Shown: positions 52,059 through 61,929 of the stretch, piece after piece | Position numbering within the stretch: position 1 is the stretch's first letter | How the letters are laid out: each line of letters begins with the position of its first letter | Origin: Micromonospora olivasterospora | GTDB taxonomy: Bacteria > Actinomycetota > Actinomycetes > Mycobacteriales > Micromonosporaceae | NCBI RefSeq assembly: GCF_007830265.1 | Contig: NZ_VLKE01000001.1 | Span: 5,518,001 to 5,582,000, forward strand | Direction: 5' to 3' | DNA: 64,000 nt | Notes under the pieces: model-generated | The model's database searches: none | The model's input: the letters and a program-made list of their open reading frames with translations, nothing else | What the model was told of the DNA's origin: nothing | Made by a program: the position numbers and the translations under genes

Positions 52059-53345
52059 TCAGACGCCCGACGGGTACGTCTCCGGCTCGGCGAGGCTCGC
52101 GGGGCGCACGCGCAACGGCCGCACGGCCTGGGACTCGTCGATCCAGCAGAAGGCGTCGTACCGCTCGCCGAGCACGGTGGGCACGTAGTTGCCCCAGCTC
52201 TCCCGCTCCGGGTGGTAGACCACGCCGATCGCCCGGTGGTCGAGCTCGTCGGTGAGCAGGTCGGGCCGGCCGTCGCGGGGGAAGACGAACAGGGCCTGCG
52301 CCGGTGCGGCGCCGTGCAGCACCTCCTCCAGGGAGTGCCGCCGGCCCGGCGGCACCGGCATCACCTCCATCGGCGCGCCCCAGGCATCGCCGGCGACCAC
52401 GGTGCCGTGGTGGGTGCCGAAGCCGACCAGCACGACCTGCTCCGCGCCGTACCGTTCCCGGGCGAGCTGGCCGATGTTGACCTCGCCCGCGTCGGCCATG
52501 TCGGTGGCCCGCGCGTCGCCGACGTGGGTGTTGTGCGCCCAGACGATCCCCTTCGCGCCGGGCCCGTAGTGCGCCAGGAGCCGGTCGAGGGTGTCGTCCA
52601 TGTGCCGGTCGCGGACGTTCCAGGACTCCCGGCCGCCGCGCACCATCGTCCGGTAGTAGCGCTCGGCCCCGGCGACGACCTCCGCGTTCTGCCACGCGCC
52701 GAATGACCCCGCACCGTCGGTCGCCGCCCGCCCGCGCAGCGCCACGAGCAGGTCGACCACCTCGTTCTCGCAGTTCGTCGGCACCAGGCGGGTCGCCAGC
52801 GCGTACCCCTGCGCGTCCTCCTCGTAGGGCTGGAAGCAGCGGTAGGCGGCGAGCGCCGCCGGCACCTGCTCCGGGTCGTGCTCGCGCAGGTGGACGAGGA
52901 TCTCCCGCAGCGACTCCCACAGCGAGTACACGTCCAGCCCGTGGAAGCCCGCGCGGGCGGGCTCGTCCACCCGGCTGTTGCGTACGCGCAGCCAGCGGGT
53001 GAGGTCGACGACCTCCTCGTTGGCCCACATCCACGTCGGCCACCGCTCGAACGTGGCCAGGGCCTCGCGCGGGTCCTCCGGCGCGCCGGGCAGGCAGCGT
53101 ACGCTGCGGTCGACCCGGTCGCAGTCCGGCCAGTCGCCCTCGACGGCGACGAACGAGAACCCCTTCTCCTCGATCAGCCGCCGGCTGATCGCCGCCCGCC
53201 AGGTGTAGAACTCGTGCGTGCCGTGGCTCGCCTCGCCCAGCATGACCACGCGGGCGTCGCCCACCCGGTCCAGCAGCACGTCCAGGTCGCCCGGGTCGAG
53301 CAGCGGCGCCGCGAGCCCGGTCACCTCGTCGTCGTAGCGTCCCAT
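52059..53345 (-). CDS. Erythromycin-esterase-family protein, 428 aa
   Basis: Characteristic motifs: VVMLGEASHGTHEFYTWRAA (GE-x-x-HG with catalytic His/Glu), FVAVEGDWPDCDRVDR, ANEEVVDLTRWLRVRNSRVD, GFHGLDVYSLWESLREILVH, a central GIVWAHNTHVGDARATDMAD (W-A-H-N-x-H) and LVGFGTHHGTVVAGD. These match the EreA/EreB superfamily including Bacillus Bcr136-like members of unknown substrate; macrolide hydrolysis is not implied. The start at 53345 is an ATG with GGGGTG upstream. Tail of about 20 residues is Pro/Arg-rich. Confidence 0.9.
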   Translation of the reverse strand: MGRYDDEVTGLAAPLLDPGDLDVLLDRVGDARVVMLGEASHGTHEFYTWRAAISRRLIEEKGFSFVAVEGDWPDCDRVDRSVRCLPGAPEDPREALATFERWPTWMWANEEVVDLTRWLRVRNSRVDEPARAGFHGLDVYSLWESLREILVHLREHDPEQVPAALAAYRCFQPYEEDAQGYALATRLVPTNCENEVVDLLVALRGRAATDGAGSFGAWQNAEVVAGAERYYRTMVRGGRESWNVRDRHMDDTLDRLLAHYGPGAKGIVWAHNTHVGDARATDMADAGEVNIGQLARERYGAEQVVLVGFGTHHGTVVAGDAWGAPMEVMPVPPGRRHSLEEVLHGAAPAQALFVFPRDGRPDLLTDELDHRAIGVVYHPERESWGNYVPTVLGERYDAFCWIDESQAVRPLRVRPASLAEPETYPSGV

Positions 53346-53602
53346 CGCGCACCCCCGGTACGTCGGCTGCCGGTCCGTGTCGCCGCGGCCGGTCACTGAG
53401 GATGCCGACCGCGACCACCCCGAAGGTGGCCCGCGCGCACGTCCACGGTGGGCCCGGTCGGGCCGGCACGGGGCGTGGCTTACCCGGCAGCGCTGCCGGC
53501 ATGCGAGGCGATGCGCCGCGAACGACCGGCCGTGCCGGCCGTTTGGATCGCTTTCGGCCGGGTAGCCGCGGCGTCCAGCGGGCGGATGGAAGGCGGCGCG
53601 GC

Positions 53603-53785
53603 ATGAACACGAGCCGGATCGGCGACATGGTGGTGAGCGCGGCCGGCAACGTGGCCGGGACTGTGGTCGATCCGCGGCAGGGGCTCACGAAGCTGCGCTC
53701 GATGGTCACCGTGCGCGGCGTCGTCGCGGTCGCCGCGGGGGCGGTCATCGGCTTCCTGGCGCTGCGGGCGGCCCGTCGTGGCTGA
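53603..53785 (+). CDS. Small single-helix membrane protein, 60 aa
   Basis: ATG with GGAAGG 12 bases upstream. The N-terminal half is amphipathic (MNTSRIGDMVVSAAGNVAGT), followed by TVVDPRQGLTKLRSM. VRGVVAVAAGAVIGFLALRA then forms a transmembrane helix, followed by a basic end (ARRG). The positive-inside end suggests a cytoplasmic C-terminus. Function unknown; common small membrane protein type near stress genes. Confidence 0.65.
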   Translation: MNTSRIGDMVVSAAGNVAGTVVDPRQGLTKLRSMVTVRGVVAVAAGAVIGFLALRAARRG

Positions 53786-53988
53786 GGGCCGGCGAGCCCT
53801 CCTGCGGCCCCCGGCGAGCCGCCGGAGCCGCGTCGCCACGATCGTGGGGGCAGCGGTCAGAAACCGGCGAGTCGGACTTTAGCCGCGAATAGGATCTGGC
53901 CTGTCGCCCTCCGGGCCGCGCCCGGCCGCGAGGCCGGCCGGGACCGGTCCGGGCCGAGGCGGGCGGAACCCGGGATCAGGAGGCTGAC

Positions 53989-55755
53989 GTGCAGGAGATC
54001 GTGGGGGAGAGCCTGGCCCGGCGCCTGGTGGACTGGGGCGTCGACACCGTCTTCGGGCTGCCCGGGGACGGCATCAACGGCCTGATGGAGGGCTTCCGCC
54101 GGCAGCGGGAGAAGCTGACCTTCGTGCTGGTGCACCACGAGGAGGCGGCCGCCTTCATGGCCACCGGCTACGCCAAGGCCACCGGCCGGCTCGGCGTCTG
54201 CGCCGCGACGTCCGGCCCCGGCGCCATCCACCTGCTCAACGGCCTGTACGACGCCAAGCTCGACCACACGCCCGTGCTGGCGATCACCGGCATGCAGGAG
54301 ACCTCGGTGCTCGGGTCGCACTACCAGCAGGAGGTGCACACCCCGCTGCTCTACCACGACGTCGCCGACTACAACCTGATGGTGACCAACCCGCAGCAGG
54401 TGCCCGGGGTGGTCGACATCGCCGTCCGCAACGCCCTGGCCAAGCGGACCGTGTCGCACCTCAGCTTCCCCAACGACGTCCAGGTCGCCGCTGCCGGCGC
54501 GGATCCGTACCGGCACGTCAGCCCGGGGGAGCCGCCGATGAGCAGCCCCGTGCTGTCGCAGCCCACCGTGCCGGCGGCCCAGGACGACCTGGCCCGCGCG
54601 GCCGAGGTGCTCAACGCCGGCAGGAAGGTGGCCATGCTGGTCGGCATCGGCGCGCGTGGCGCCCGCGACGAGGTGCTCGCCGTGGCCGAGAAGCTGGCCA
54701 GCCCCGTCGTCAAGACGCTGCCCGGCAAGATGGTCGTGCCCGACGACCACCCCCTCACCACCGGCGGCCTCGGCCTGCTCGGCACGCGGCCGAGCGAGGA
54801 GCTGATGGAGGAGTGCGACACCCTCCTGATGGTCGGCACCTCCTTCCCGTACGGGAAGTACCTGCCCTCTCCCGGCCAGGCGCGGGTGGTGCAGATCGAC
54901 GTCGATGCCAGCCTGGTCGGCCTGCGGCTGCCCGTGGACGCGGCGGTGACCGCCGACGCCCGGCTGGCGTTGCGGCAGCTCCTGCCGATGCTCCAGGCCC
55001 ATTCGGACCGGTCGTTCCTGGAGAAGTACCAGCGGGCGCGGGACACCTGGCGCGCGGAGATGGTCTCGTTGCAGGACCCGAGCCGGCACCCGGTCGCCCC
55101 GCAGTACCTGATGAGCTGCGTGGACGCGGCGGCCAGCTCCGATGCCATCCTGACCTGCGACTCCGGCACCATCGCCACCTGGGCGGCCCGGCACTGGACC
55201 ATTCGCGGCGACCGCGAGTTCTACCTCTCCGGCAACCTGGCGACCATGGCCCCCGGCCTGCCGTACGCGATCGCCATGCAGCGGGCGTACCCCGGCCGGC
55301 AGGTCATCGCCTTCGTCGGCGACGGCGGGTTCGCCATGCTGATGGCCGAGTTCCTCACCGCCGTGCGGCACGAACTGCCGATCAAGGTGGTCATCAACAA
55401 CAACAACTCGTACGGGCAGATCCTCTGGGAGCAGATCGTCCTCGGCTACCCGGAGTACGCCGTGCGGCACCGCCAGCCCGAGGCCGACTTCGCCGCGTGG
55501 GCGCGGGCGTGCGGCGGCTACGGCGTCAAGGTCACCGATCCGAAGGCGCTGCCGGGGGCGGTCCGCGAGGCGCTGGCGCACCCGGGCCCGGCGCTGGTGG
55601 ACTGCGACGTCAACCCGGACGAGCCCCCCATGCCCGGCAAGGTCCGGTACGAGCAGGCGCAGCACTTCACCGAGGCGTTCCTGCGCGGCCAGCCGCACAA
55701 GGTCGCCACCCTGGCGTCCGTCGCCCGGGACAAGATCAACGAGCTGCGGTCATGA
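53989..55755 (+). CDS. Thiamine-diphosphate enzyme, pyruvate oxidase/dehydrogenase (PoxB)-like, 588 aa
   Basis: GTG start with GGAGG upstream. Three-domain ThDP fold: PYR domain VDTVFGLPGDGINGLMEGFR, with the catalytic Glu in FVLVHHEEAAAFMATGYAKA. The central domain has VLAITGMQETSVLGSHYQQE and VAMLVGIGARGARDEVLAVA. The PP domain has IAFVGDGGFAMLMAEFLTAV and VVINNNNSYGQILWEQIVLG (GDG-x26-NN motif). Length and GxGxxG-like central region agree with pyruvate:quinone oxidoreductase. A C-terminal extension of 45 residues follows. It is coupled by ATGA overlap to the FAD/Fe-S dehydrogenase, so both probably feed electrons to the respiratory chain. Confidence 0.88.
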   Translation: MQEIVGESLARRLVDWGVDTVFGLPGDGINGLMEGFRRQREKLTFVLVHHEEAAAFMATGYAKATGRLGVCAATSGPGAIHLLNGLYDAKLDHTPVLAITGMQETSVLGSHYQQEVHTPLLYHDVADYNLMVTNPQQVPGVVDIAVRNALAKRTVSHLSFPNDVQVAAAGADPYRHVSPGEPPMSSPVLSQPTVPAAQDDLARAAEVLNAGRKVAMLVGIGARGARDEVLAVAEKLASPVVKTLPGKMVVPDDHPLTTGGLGLLGTRPSEELMEECDTLLMVGTSFPYGKYLPSPGQARVVQIDVDASLVGLRLPVDAAVTADARLALRQLLPMLQAHSDRSFLEKYQRARDTWRAEMVSLQDPSRHPVAPQYLMSCVDAAASSDAILTCDSGTIATWAARHWTIRGDREFYLSGNLATMAPGLPYAIAMQRAYPGRQVIAFVGDGGFAMLMAEFLTAVRHELPIKVVINNNNSYGQILWEQIVLGYPEYAVRHRQPEADFAAWARACGGYGVKVTDPKALPGAVREALAHPGPALVDCDVNPDEPPMPGKVRYEQAQHFTEAFLRGQPHKVATLASVARDKINELRS

Positions 55756-58700
55756 GCCGCCGCGACGGCGGCGCGGCGCGCGGGGCGGTCTCGACCGCGA
55801 GCCGGGTGTCGCTGCCCGATCCGGTCCTGCGGCCACCCGAGCCGGCGCGCGATGTCGACCTGGCGGCGCTGGCCGCCGACCTGCGCGCCGCCGTCGACGG
55901 GGAGGTCCGCTTCGACGCCGGCTCCCGGGCGGCGTACGCCAGCGGCGGCTCCAACTACCGCCAGGTGCCGCTCGGCCTGGTGGTGCCCCGGACGCCCGAC
56001 GCGGGCGCGGCCGCCGTGGCCGTCTGCCGGCGGCACGGGGCGCCCGTGCTGTCCCGCGGCGGCGGCACCAGCCTCGGCGGGCAGGTCACCAACGTCGCGG
56101 TGGTGATCGACTGGTCGAAGTACTGCCACCGGCTGCTGGAGGTCGACCAGCGGGCGCGCACCTGCCTCGTCGAGCCGGGGATCGTGCTCGACACGCTCAA
56201 CGAGCTGCTGGCCCCCCACGGGCTGGAGTTCGGCCCCCGCCCGTCCACCCACGAGAACTGCACGATCGGCGGGATGATCGGCAACAACTCGTGCGGGTCG
56301 ACCGCGCAGCGCACCGGCAAGGTGGTCGACAACGTCGTGGAGCTGGAGGTGCTGCTCTACGACGGCACCCGCATGTGGGTCGGCGAGACCACCGACGAAC
56401 GGTACGCGGAGATCCAGCGGCGCGGCGGCCGCGAGGCCGAGATCCACCGCCGGCTGCGGGCGCTGCGCGACGAGTACGCCGACCAGATCCGCGGCCGCTA
56501 CCCCGACATCCCGCGCCGGGTCTCCGGCTACAACCTCGACAGCCTCCTGCCGGAGAAGAACTTCCACCTCGCGCAGGCGCTCGTCGGCTCCGAGGGCACG
56601 CTGGTCACCGTGCTGCGGGCGCGGCTGCGGCTGGTGCCCGTGGTGCCGGCCAGGTCGCTGGTGTTCCTGTCGTACCCGGACATCGCCGCGGCCGGCGACG
56701 ACGTCTCCCGGATCCTGCCGCACGGTCCGATCGCCCTGGAGGGGCTCGACGACAAACTGATCAACTTCGAGAAGCGCAAGCAGCTGCACCCGGAGGCCCT
56801 GCACAAGCTGCCCCCCGGCGGCGGCTGGCTGATGGTGCAGTTCGGCGGCGACACCGCCGCCGAGGCGGACGCCGCCGCCGACCGGATGCTCGCCGCCCTG
56901 CGCGGCGACGGCGGGCCGATCGTGCACCGGTTCGACGGCGGGGTGGACGAGGAGCAGATGTGGGCGGTCCGCGAGTCCGGGCTCGGGGCCACCGCCCGGG
57001 TGCCCGGCGAGCCCGACACCTGGGAGGGCTGGGAGGACTCCGCGGTCGCCCCGGAGCGGCTCGGCGACTACCTGCGCGACCTCGACCGCCTCCTGCACGA
57101 GTACGGCTTCGAACAGGCGTCGCTGTACGGGCACTTCGGGCAGGGCTGCGTGCACACCCGCATCCCGTTCCGGCTGACGTCGGCCGACGGCGTACGCCAG
57201 TTCCGCTCGTTCGTCGAGCGCGCCGCGGACCTGGTGGTCTCCTACGGCGGCTCCTTCTCCGGCGAGCACGGCGACGGGCAGGCCCGCGGCGAACTGTTGG
57301 TGAAGATGTACGGCGACCCGCTGATCCGCGCGTTCGGGCAGTTCAAGGCGATCTTCGACCCCGACGACCGGATGAACCCGGGCAAGCTGGTCGCCCCGTA
57401 TCCGCTGGACAGCCACCTGCGGCTCGGCGTCGACTACAACCACGGTGACGTGGACACGCACTTCCGCTACCCCGACGACTCCGGCAGCTTCGGCCGGGCC
57501 GTGCTGCGCTGCGTCGGCGTCGGCAGGTGCCGGCGGGAGCACGGCGGGGTGATGTGCCCGTCCTACATGGTCACCCGGGAAGAGGAGCACTCCACCCGCG
57601 GGCGTGCGCGGCTGCTGTTCGAGATGCTCGACGGCACCGCCCGGGGCGGCGTCATCGGCGACGGCTGGCGCTCCGCGGCCGTGCACGACGCCCTGGACCT
57701 CTGCCTGGCGTGCAAGGGCTGCAAGGCCGACTGCCCCGTCAACGTCGACATGGCCACCTACAAGGCGGAGTTCCTGTCCCACCACTACCGCGGCCGGCTG
57801 CGCCCCCGCGCGCACTACTCCATGGGCTGGCTGCCGGCGGCGGCCGCGGCCGCCGCGTACGCGCCGCGGGCGGTCAACGCCCTGGCGCACGCCCCCGGGC
57901 TCAGCCGGATCGCCAAGGCGGCCGGCGGGATCGACCGGCGCCGGGACATCCCCGTCTTCGCCAGCGAGTCATTCCAGCGCTGGTTCGCCCGTCGGGCGCC
58001 GGGCGGGACCGGGGCGCGCGGCGAGGTGCTGCTGTGGCCGGACACGTTCACCAACCACTTCCACCCCGGCGTCGCCCGGGCGACGGTCGAGGTACTGGAG
58101 GCCGCCGGCTGGCGGGTACGCGTCCCGGCGCAGCCGGTCTGCTGCGGGCTGACCTGGATCTCCACCGGACAGCTCGGCACAGCCAAGCGGGTGCTGCGGC
58201 GCACCCTGACGGTGCTGCGTCCCTTCCTGCGCGCCGGCACGCCGGTGGTGGGGCTGGAGCCGAGCTGCACGGCCGTCTTCCGCAGCGACGCCCACGAGCT
58301 GTTCCCCGACGACCGGGACGTCGACAAGCTGCGGGAGCAGACCGTCACCCTGGCCGAGATGCTGCGCGACCACACCCCTGACTGGCGGCCGCCCACCCTG
58401 CCGGCGCGCGCGCTGATCCAGACCCACTGCCACCAGCACGCGATCCTCGGCACCGCCGCCGACCAGGAGGTGCTGCGGGCCGCCGGGGCGCGCGCCGAGT
58501 TCCTCGACTCCGGCTGCTGCGGCCTGGCGGGAAACTTCGGCTTCGAGCAGGGGCACTACGAGGTCTCCGAGGCCTGTGCCGAACGCGTGCTGCTGCCGGC
58601 CGTACGCGACGCCGCCGACACCGACGTCATCCTCGCCGACGGGTTCAGCTGCCGGACCCAGGTCGAGCAGGGCGCCGCCGGTGGTCGTACCGCGATCCAC

Positions 58701-58904
58701 CTCGCCGAACTGCTCCGCGCCGGCCTGCGCGGCGAGCCGGTGACCGCCCGACCCGAACGGCGGTGGGCCGAGCGCCCCGAGCCGCCGTCCCGGGCCGCCC
58801 GGCTGCTCGCCGCCGGCCTCGTCGGCGCGACCGCGCTCGCGCCCGTCGCCGCGCTGGCCGCCCGCCGCCTCGCCAGTCGGGGGCGTGCGGGGCCGAGCCG
58901 GTGA
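55752..58904 (+). CDS. FAD- and Fe-S-containing dehydrogenase (D-lactate/D-2-hydroxyglutarate dehydrogenase-like), 1050 aa
   Basis: ATG overlaps the upstream stop. N-terminal FAD domain (PCMH fold): APVLSRGGGTSLGGQVTNVA, NCTIGGMIGNNSCGSTAQRT and QALVGSEGTLVTVLRARLRL. FAD-oxidase C domain: GHFGQGCVHTRIPFRLTSAD and SFSGEHGDGQARGELLVKMY. Ferredoxin-like 4Fe-4S region: CLACKGCKADCPVNVDM plus an earlier Cys cluster (CVGVGRCRREHGGVMCPSYM). Two CCG domains: SGCCGLAGNFGFEQGHYEVS and VCCGLTWISTGQ. The ~1000 aa length and order match YdiJ-type and Dld3-like enzymes. The C-terminal 60 residues form a hydrophobic helix and basic tail, perhaps for membrane association. Confidence 0.88.
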   Translation: MSRRDGGAARGAVSTASRVSLPDPVLRPPEPARDVDLAALAADLRAAVDGEVRFDAGSRAAYASGGSNYRQVPLGLVVPRTPDAGAAAVAVCRRHGAPVLSRGGGTSLGGQVTNVAVVIDWSKYCHRLLEVDQRARTCLVEPGIVLDTLNELLAPHGLEFGPRPSTHENCTIGGMIGNNSCGSTAQRTGKVVDNVVELEVLLYDGTRMWVGETTDERYAEIQRRGGREAEIHRRLRALRDEYADQIRGRYPDIPRRVSGYNLDSLLPEKNFHLAQALVGSEGTLVTVLRARLRLVPVVPARSLVFLSYPDIAAAGDDVSRILPHGPIALEGLDDKLINFEKRKQLHPEALHKLPPGGGWLMVQFGGDTAAEADAAADRMLAALRGDGGPIVHRFDGGVDEEQMWAVRESGLGATARVPGEPDTWEGWEDSAVAPERLGDYLRDLDRLLHEYGFEQASLYGHFGQGCVHTRIPFRLTSADGVRQFRSFVERAADLVVSYGGSFSGEHGDGQARGELLVKMYGDPLIRAFGQFKAIFDPDDRMNPGKLVAPYPLDSHLRLGVDYNHGDVDTHFRYPDDSGSFGRAVLRCVGVGRCRREHGGVMCPSYMVTREEEHSTRGRARLLFEMLDGTARGGVIGDGWRSAAVHDALDLCLACKGCKADCPVNVDMATYKAEFLSHHYRGRLRPRAHYSMGWLPAAAAAAAYAPRAVNALAHAPGLSRIAKAAGGIDRRRDIPVFASESFQRWFARRAPGGTGARGEVLLWPDTFTNHFHPGVARATVEVLEAAGWRVRVPAQPVCCGLTWISTGQLGTAKRVLRRTLTVLRPFLRAGTPVVGLEPSCTAVFRSDAHELFPDDRDVDKLREQTVTLAEMLRDHTPDWRPPTLPARALIQTHCHQHAILGTAADQEVLRAAGARAEFLDSGCCGLAGNFGFEQGHYEVSEACAERVLLPAVRDAADTDVILADGFSCRTQVEQGAAGGRTAIHLAELLRAGLRGEPVTARPERRWAERPEPPSRAARLLAAGLVGATALAPVAALAARRLASRGRAGPSR

Positions 58905-58908
58905 CGCC

Positions 58909-59987
58909 GTGCGGCTGAGCGCCACCGCGTACCGGGTGCCGACCGACGCGCCCGAGGGCGACGGCACCCTCGCCTGGACCGACACCACCATGGTGCTGGT
59001 CCGCGCCGACGCCGACGGGCACACCGGCATCGGCTGGACCTACGGGCCGGCGGCGGTGGTCCCCGTGGTGGCGGACCTGCTCGCCCCCGTGGTGACCGAC
59101 CTCGACCCGGACGACGTGCCCGCCGCCTGGTCCAGCATGCGGCGGCGGCTGCGCAACGCCGGCCGGCCGGGGATCGCCGGCCTCGCGCTGTCGGCCGCCG
59201 ACTGCGCCGTCTGGGACCTCAAGGCACGCCGGCACGCGCTGCCGCTGGCCCGGCTGCTCGGCACGGCCCGCCGGCGGGTCCCGGTGTACGGCAGCGGCGG
59301 CTTCACCACGTACGACGCCGAGCGGCAGCACCGGCAGCTGTCCGCCTGGGTGCACGAGCAGGGCATCCCCCGCATCAAGATCAAAATTGGCGGGTCGTGC
59401 GGGACGGAGGTGCCGCGCGACCTGGCCCGGATGTCGGCGGCGCGGCGCACCATTGGCGGGGCCGCCGAGCTGTACGTCGACGCCAACGGCGCCTACCAGC
59501 GCAAACAGGCGATCCGGGTGGCCCGGGCCGCGGCGGACCTCGACGTGCGCTGGTACGAGGAGCCCGTCAGCTCCGACGACCTCGCCGGCCTCGGACTCGT
59601 CCGCGACCAGGTGCTGCCCGACGTGGCGGCCGGCGAGTACGGCTTCGACCTGGCGTACTTCCACCGGATGGCCCCGTACGTCGACTGCCTCCAGATCGAC
59701 GTCACCCGCTGCGGCGGGATCACCGAGTTCCTCCGGGCGGCGGCGGTGGCCGCGGCGGCCGGGCTGGAGGTATCCGCGCACTGCGCCCCGCACCAGCACC
59801 TGGCCGTCGCCGCCGCGACGCCGAACCTGCGGCACCTGGAGTGGTTCCACGACCACGTCCGCATCGAGTCGATGCTGTTCGAGGGGGCGGGGCCGGCGAC
59901 GGGGGCGCCGCGCCCGTGCCGCTGGACCGGCCGGGCAACGGGCTGGAGCTGCGCACGACCGAGGCCGAGGCGTACCGGGTGCGGTGA
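58909..59987 (+). pseudogene. Enolase-superfamily (mandelate racemase/muconate lactonizing) enzyme, frameshift at the 3' end
   Basis: GTG at 58909, four bases after the previous stop. Capping domain: SATAYRVPTDAPEGDGTLAW. Barrel: RIKIKIGG (K-x-K base pair), YVDANGAYQRKQAIRVARA (D metal ligand), RWYEEPVSSDDLAGL (E ligand), VAAGEYGFDLAYFHR (E ligand), QIDVTRCGGITEF and SAHCAPHQHLAVAAATP (His of the MR subgroup). About 20 residues from the end, at a G-run near 59905, one base shift leaves the family C-terminus (VPLDRPGNGLELRTTEAEAY, ending at 59987) in another frame, and the real frame runs to 60138. The active site is unaffected. Substrate unknown; the pairing with a D-2-hydroxyacid dehydrogenase suggests a sugar-acid pathway. 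Confidence 0.75.
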
Positions 59988-60010
59988 GCCGGGAGCCGGG
60001 TCGGCGACGC

Positions 60011-61822
60011 TCAGCCCGTCGGCCGGCACGGCGCGGCCTGCCCGACGGTCAACGCGGTCTCCAGCATCAGCGCGTGCACGAACGCCTGGGGCAGGTTGCC
60101 CCGCAGTTGCCGCTGCTGCACGTCGTACTCCTCGGTGAACAGCCCCGGCGGGCCGCAGGCGGCGCGGTTGCGCTCGAACCAGCGGGTCGCCGCGACGGCG
60201 TCGCCGGCCTGCCAGGCGGCCAGCGCCGCGGCGAACCCGCAGAGCAGGAAGGCGCCCTCCGCGTCGCCCAGCGGGCGCGGGTCCGGGCGGAACCGGTAGA
60301 GGTAGCCGTCGCACTCCAGGTCGGCCAGGACCGCCCGCCGGGTCGCCTCGGTACGCGGGTCGCCGTCCGGCAGCGCGCCCCGGACGCCCGGCAGCAGCAG
60401 CGCCGCGTCGACCCGGCCGTCGTCGTACGCCCGCTGCCAGCGCCCGGACGGGTGCTGGCCGTGCGCGGCCGCGTCGGCGAGGACGACGTCCGCGAGTGCG
60501 CTCCACCGCCCGGCGAGCGCGGCCGGCGCGACGCGGGCCGCCGCCCGCAGCCCGGCCACGCAGAGCAGCTTGGAGTGGGTCCACTGCCGAGGCGGCAGCT
60601 CCCAGACGCCCGAGTCGGGCTGGCGCCAGCGGTCACCGACGACCCGCACGGCCAGCTCCAGGGCCCGCCACGAGGCGTCGTCGAGCCGGTCGTGCCGGCC
60701 GGCGACGGCCAACAGCAGCAGGGCCTCGCCGAACGCGTCGAGCTGGAACTGGTCGCGCACCCAGTTGCCGACCCGCGCCGGCGCCCCCGGGTATCCCGGC
60801 AGCCACGGCAGCTCCTGCTGTCGTGGCACCGGCGCGCCGTCCACCGTGTAGGCGGGGGAGAGGTGGTCCCCGTCGGCCAGCAACCGGTCGGTGAGGAACG
60901 CCACCGCGTCGTCCAGCAGGTCGTACCGGCCGACCAGCGCGGCGGCCCGACCGGCGAAGGACTGGTCCCGGATCCAGGCGTACCGGTAGTCGTAGTTGCG
61001 CCCGGCGAGGGCCCGCTCCGGCAGCGCCGTGGTCGCCGCCGCCACCATCCCGCCGCCCGGCCGGGTCAGCCCGCGCAGCACGGCGTACGCGAAGACGACG
61101 TCGCGCTGCGCGCCCCCGCCGGCCAGCGCGGGCACCGACTCCCGCCAGGAGCGCTCGGTGGTCCGCCACAGCTCCCCGGGCTCGGGTGGCGCGCCGTCGG
61201 GCGGGTGGGTCGCGATCTCCAGCACCATGTCGTGCCGGCCCCCGGCCGGCACCCGCAGTTGGCCCCGCAGCGCGCCGTCGGCGGTCAGGTCCAGGCGCTC
61301 CCCGCCGCTGTGGCGCAGGTGCAGGCCGCCGCAGCGGGCCGTCCAGACCCGGCCGTCCCGGTGCGCCTCGCGCAGCGGCTCGCGGCCGAAGTCGGCGCGC
61401 GGGTCCAGCCGGACCCGGACCACCGCGTCCCGGTCCAGCGCGTGGATCTGGCGCAGCAGGACGATCCGGCGCGGCTCGCCGGGAAACACCAGCGCCTCCC
61501 GGCACTCGACGATGCCGTCGGTGGTCACCCACCGGCTCACCCAGACCAGCGACCCGGGCTCGTAGTGCCCGCCCCAGACGAACCGCGGGTTCGCCGGCGT
61601 CACCAGGTACTCGCCGCGACCGCCGAGCAGACTGCTGAAGACGGCGGGGTCGGCCCACCCGGGGGCGCACAGCCAGCCCACGTTCCCGTCCGGCCCGACC
61701 AGTGCGCCCCGGTGGCCGTCGGCGAGCAGCGCGTACTCGCGCAGCACGTGCGGCCCGTGGTCCTCGCCGGCCGTCGGCTGGCTCGGCTCCTCGTCTCGGC
61801 GCACCGGCCGCACCCCCGCCAC
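60011..61822 (-). CDS. GH15 glucoamylase/trehalase-like protein, 603 aa
   Basis: N-terminal beta domain: REYALLADGHRGALVGPDGN and VGWLCAPGWADPAVFSSLLG (typical GH15 start). (alpha/alpha)6 barrel: RNYDYRYAWIRDQSFAGRAA, WVRDQFQLDAFGEALLLLAV, QPDSGVWELPPRQWTHSKLL (catalytic-acid Glu in G-x-W-E), then FTEEYDVQQRQLRGNLPQAF (second catalytic Glu region, G-N-x-P-Q-A-F-x-H). All expected motifs are present. GTG start. Actinobacterial members often cleave trehalose or act on alpha-glucans; the substrate cannot be chosen. The 3' end is convergent with the enolase-like gene. Confidence 0.9.
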   Translation of the reverse strand: MAGVRPVRRDEEPSQPTAGEDHGPHVLREYALLADGHRGALVGPDGNVGWLCAPGWADPAVFSSLLGGRGEYLVTPANPRFVWGGHYEPGSLVWVSRWVTTDGIVECREALVFPGEPRRIVLLRQIHALDRDAVVRVRLDPRADFGREPLREAHRDGRVWTARCGGLHLRHSGGERLDLTADGALRGQLRVPAGGRHDMVLEIATHPPDGAPPEPGELWRTTERSWRESVPALAGGGAQRDVVFAYAVLRGLTRPGGGMVAAATTALPERALAGRNYDYRYAWIRDQSFAGRAAALVGRYDLLDDAVAFLTDRLLADGDHLSPAYTVDGAPVPRQQELPWLPGYPGAPARVGNWVRDQFQLDAFGEALLLLAVAGRHDRLDDASWRALELAVRVVGDRWRQPDSGVWELPPRQWTHSKLLCVAGLRAAARVAPAALAGRWSALADVVLADAAAHGQHPSGRWQRAYDDGRVDAALLLPGVRGALPDGDPRTEATRRAVLADLECDGYLYRFRPDPRPLGDAEGAFLLCGFAAALAAWQAGDAVAATRWFERNRAACGPPGLFTEEYDVQQRQLRGNLPQAFVHALMLETALTVGQAAPCRPTG

Positions 61823-61929
61823 CGTCCCACCGCCCTACCCGCCCCGGGCCCGCCTACACCTGCCGGTCGCCGGACCCGCCGCGGCACGGGCGCCCGTGGC
61901 GGGCCCCGGCCGTCTCCGGCGGCCGGGAA

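Noticed and set aside
52059..53345. Macrolide resistance determinant
   Set aside because: Motifs match the wide EreA-like superfamily, most members of which have no known drug substrate; no resistance context.
52878..53399. Plus-strand frame opposite the erythromycin-esterase gene
   Set aside because: No start signal and antisense-type composition.
53989..61822. Secondary-metabolite cluster
   Set aside because: The oxidoreductases and hydrolases are ordinary metabolic types; no PKS, NRPS, terpene or RiPP core enzyme, and the SARP gene is at the edge and broken.
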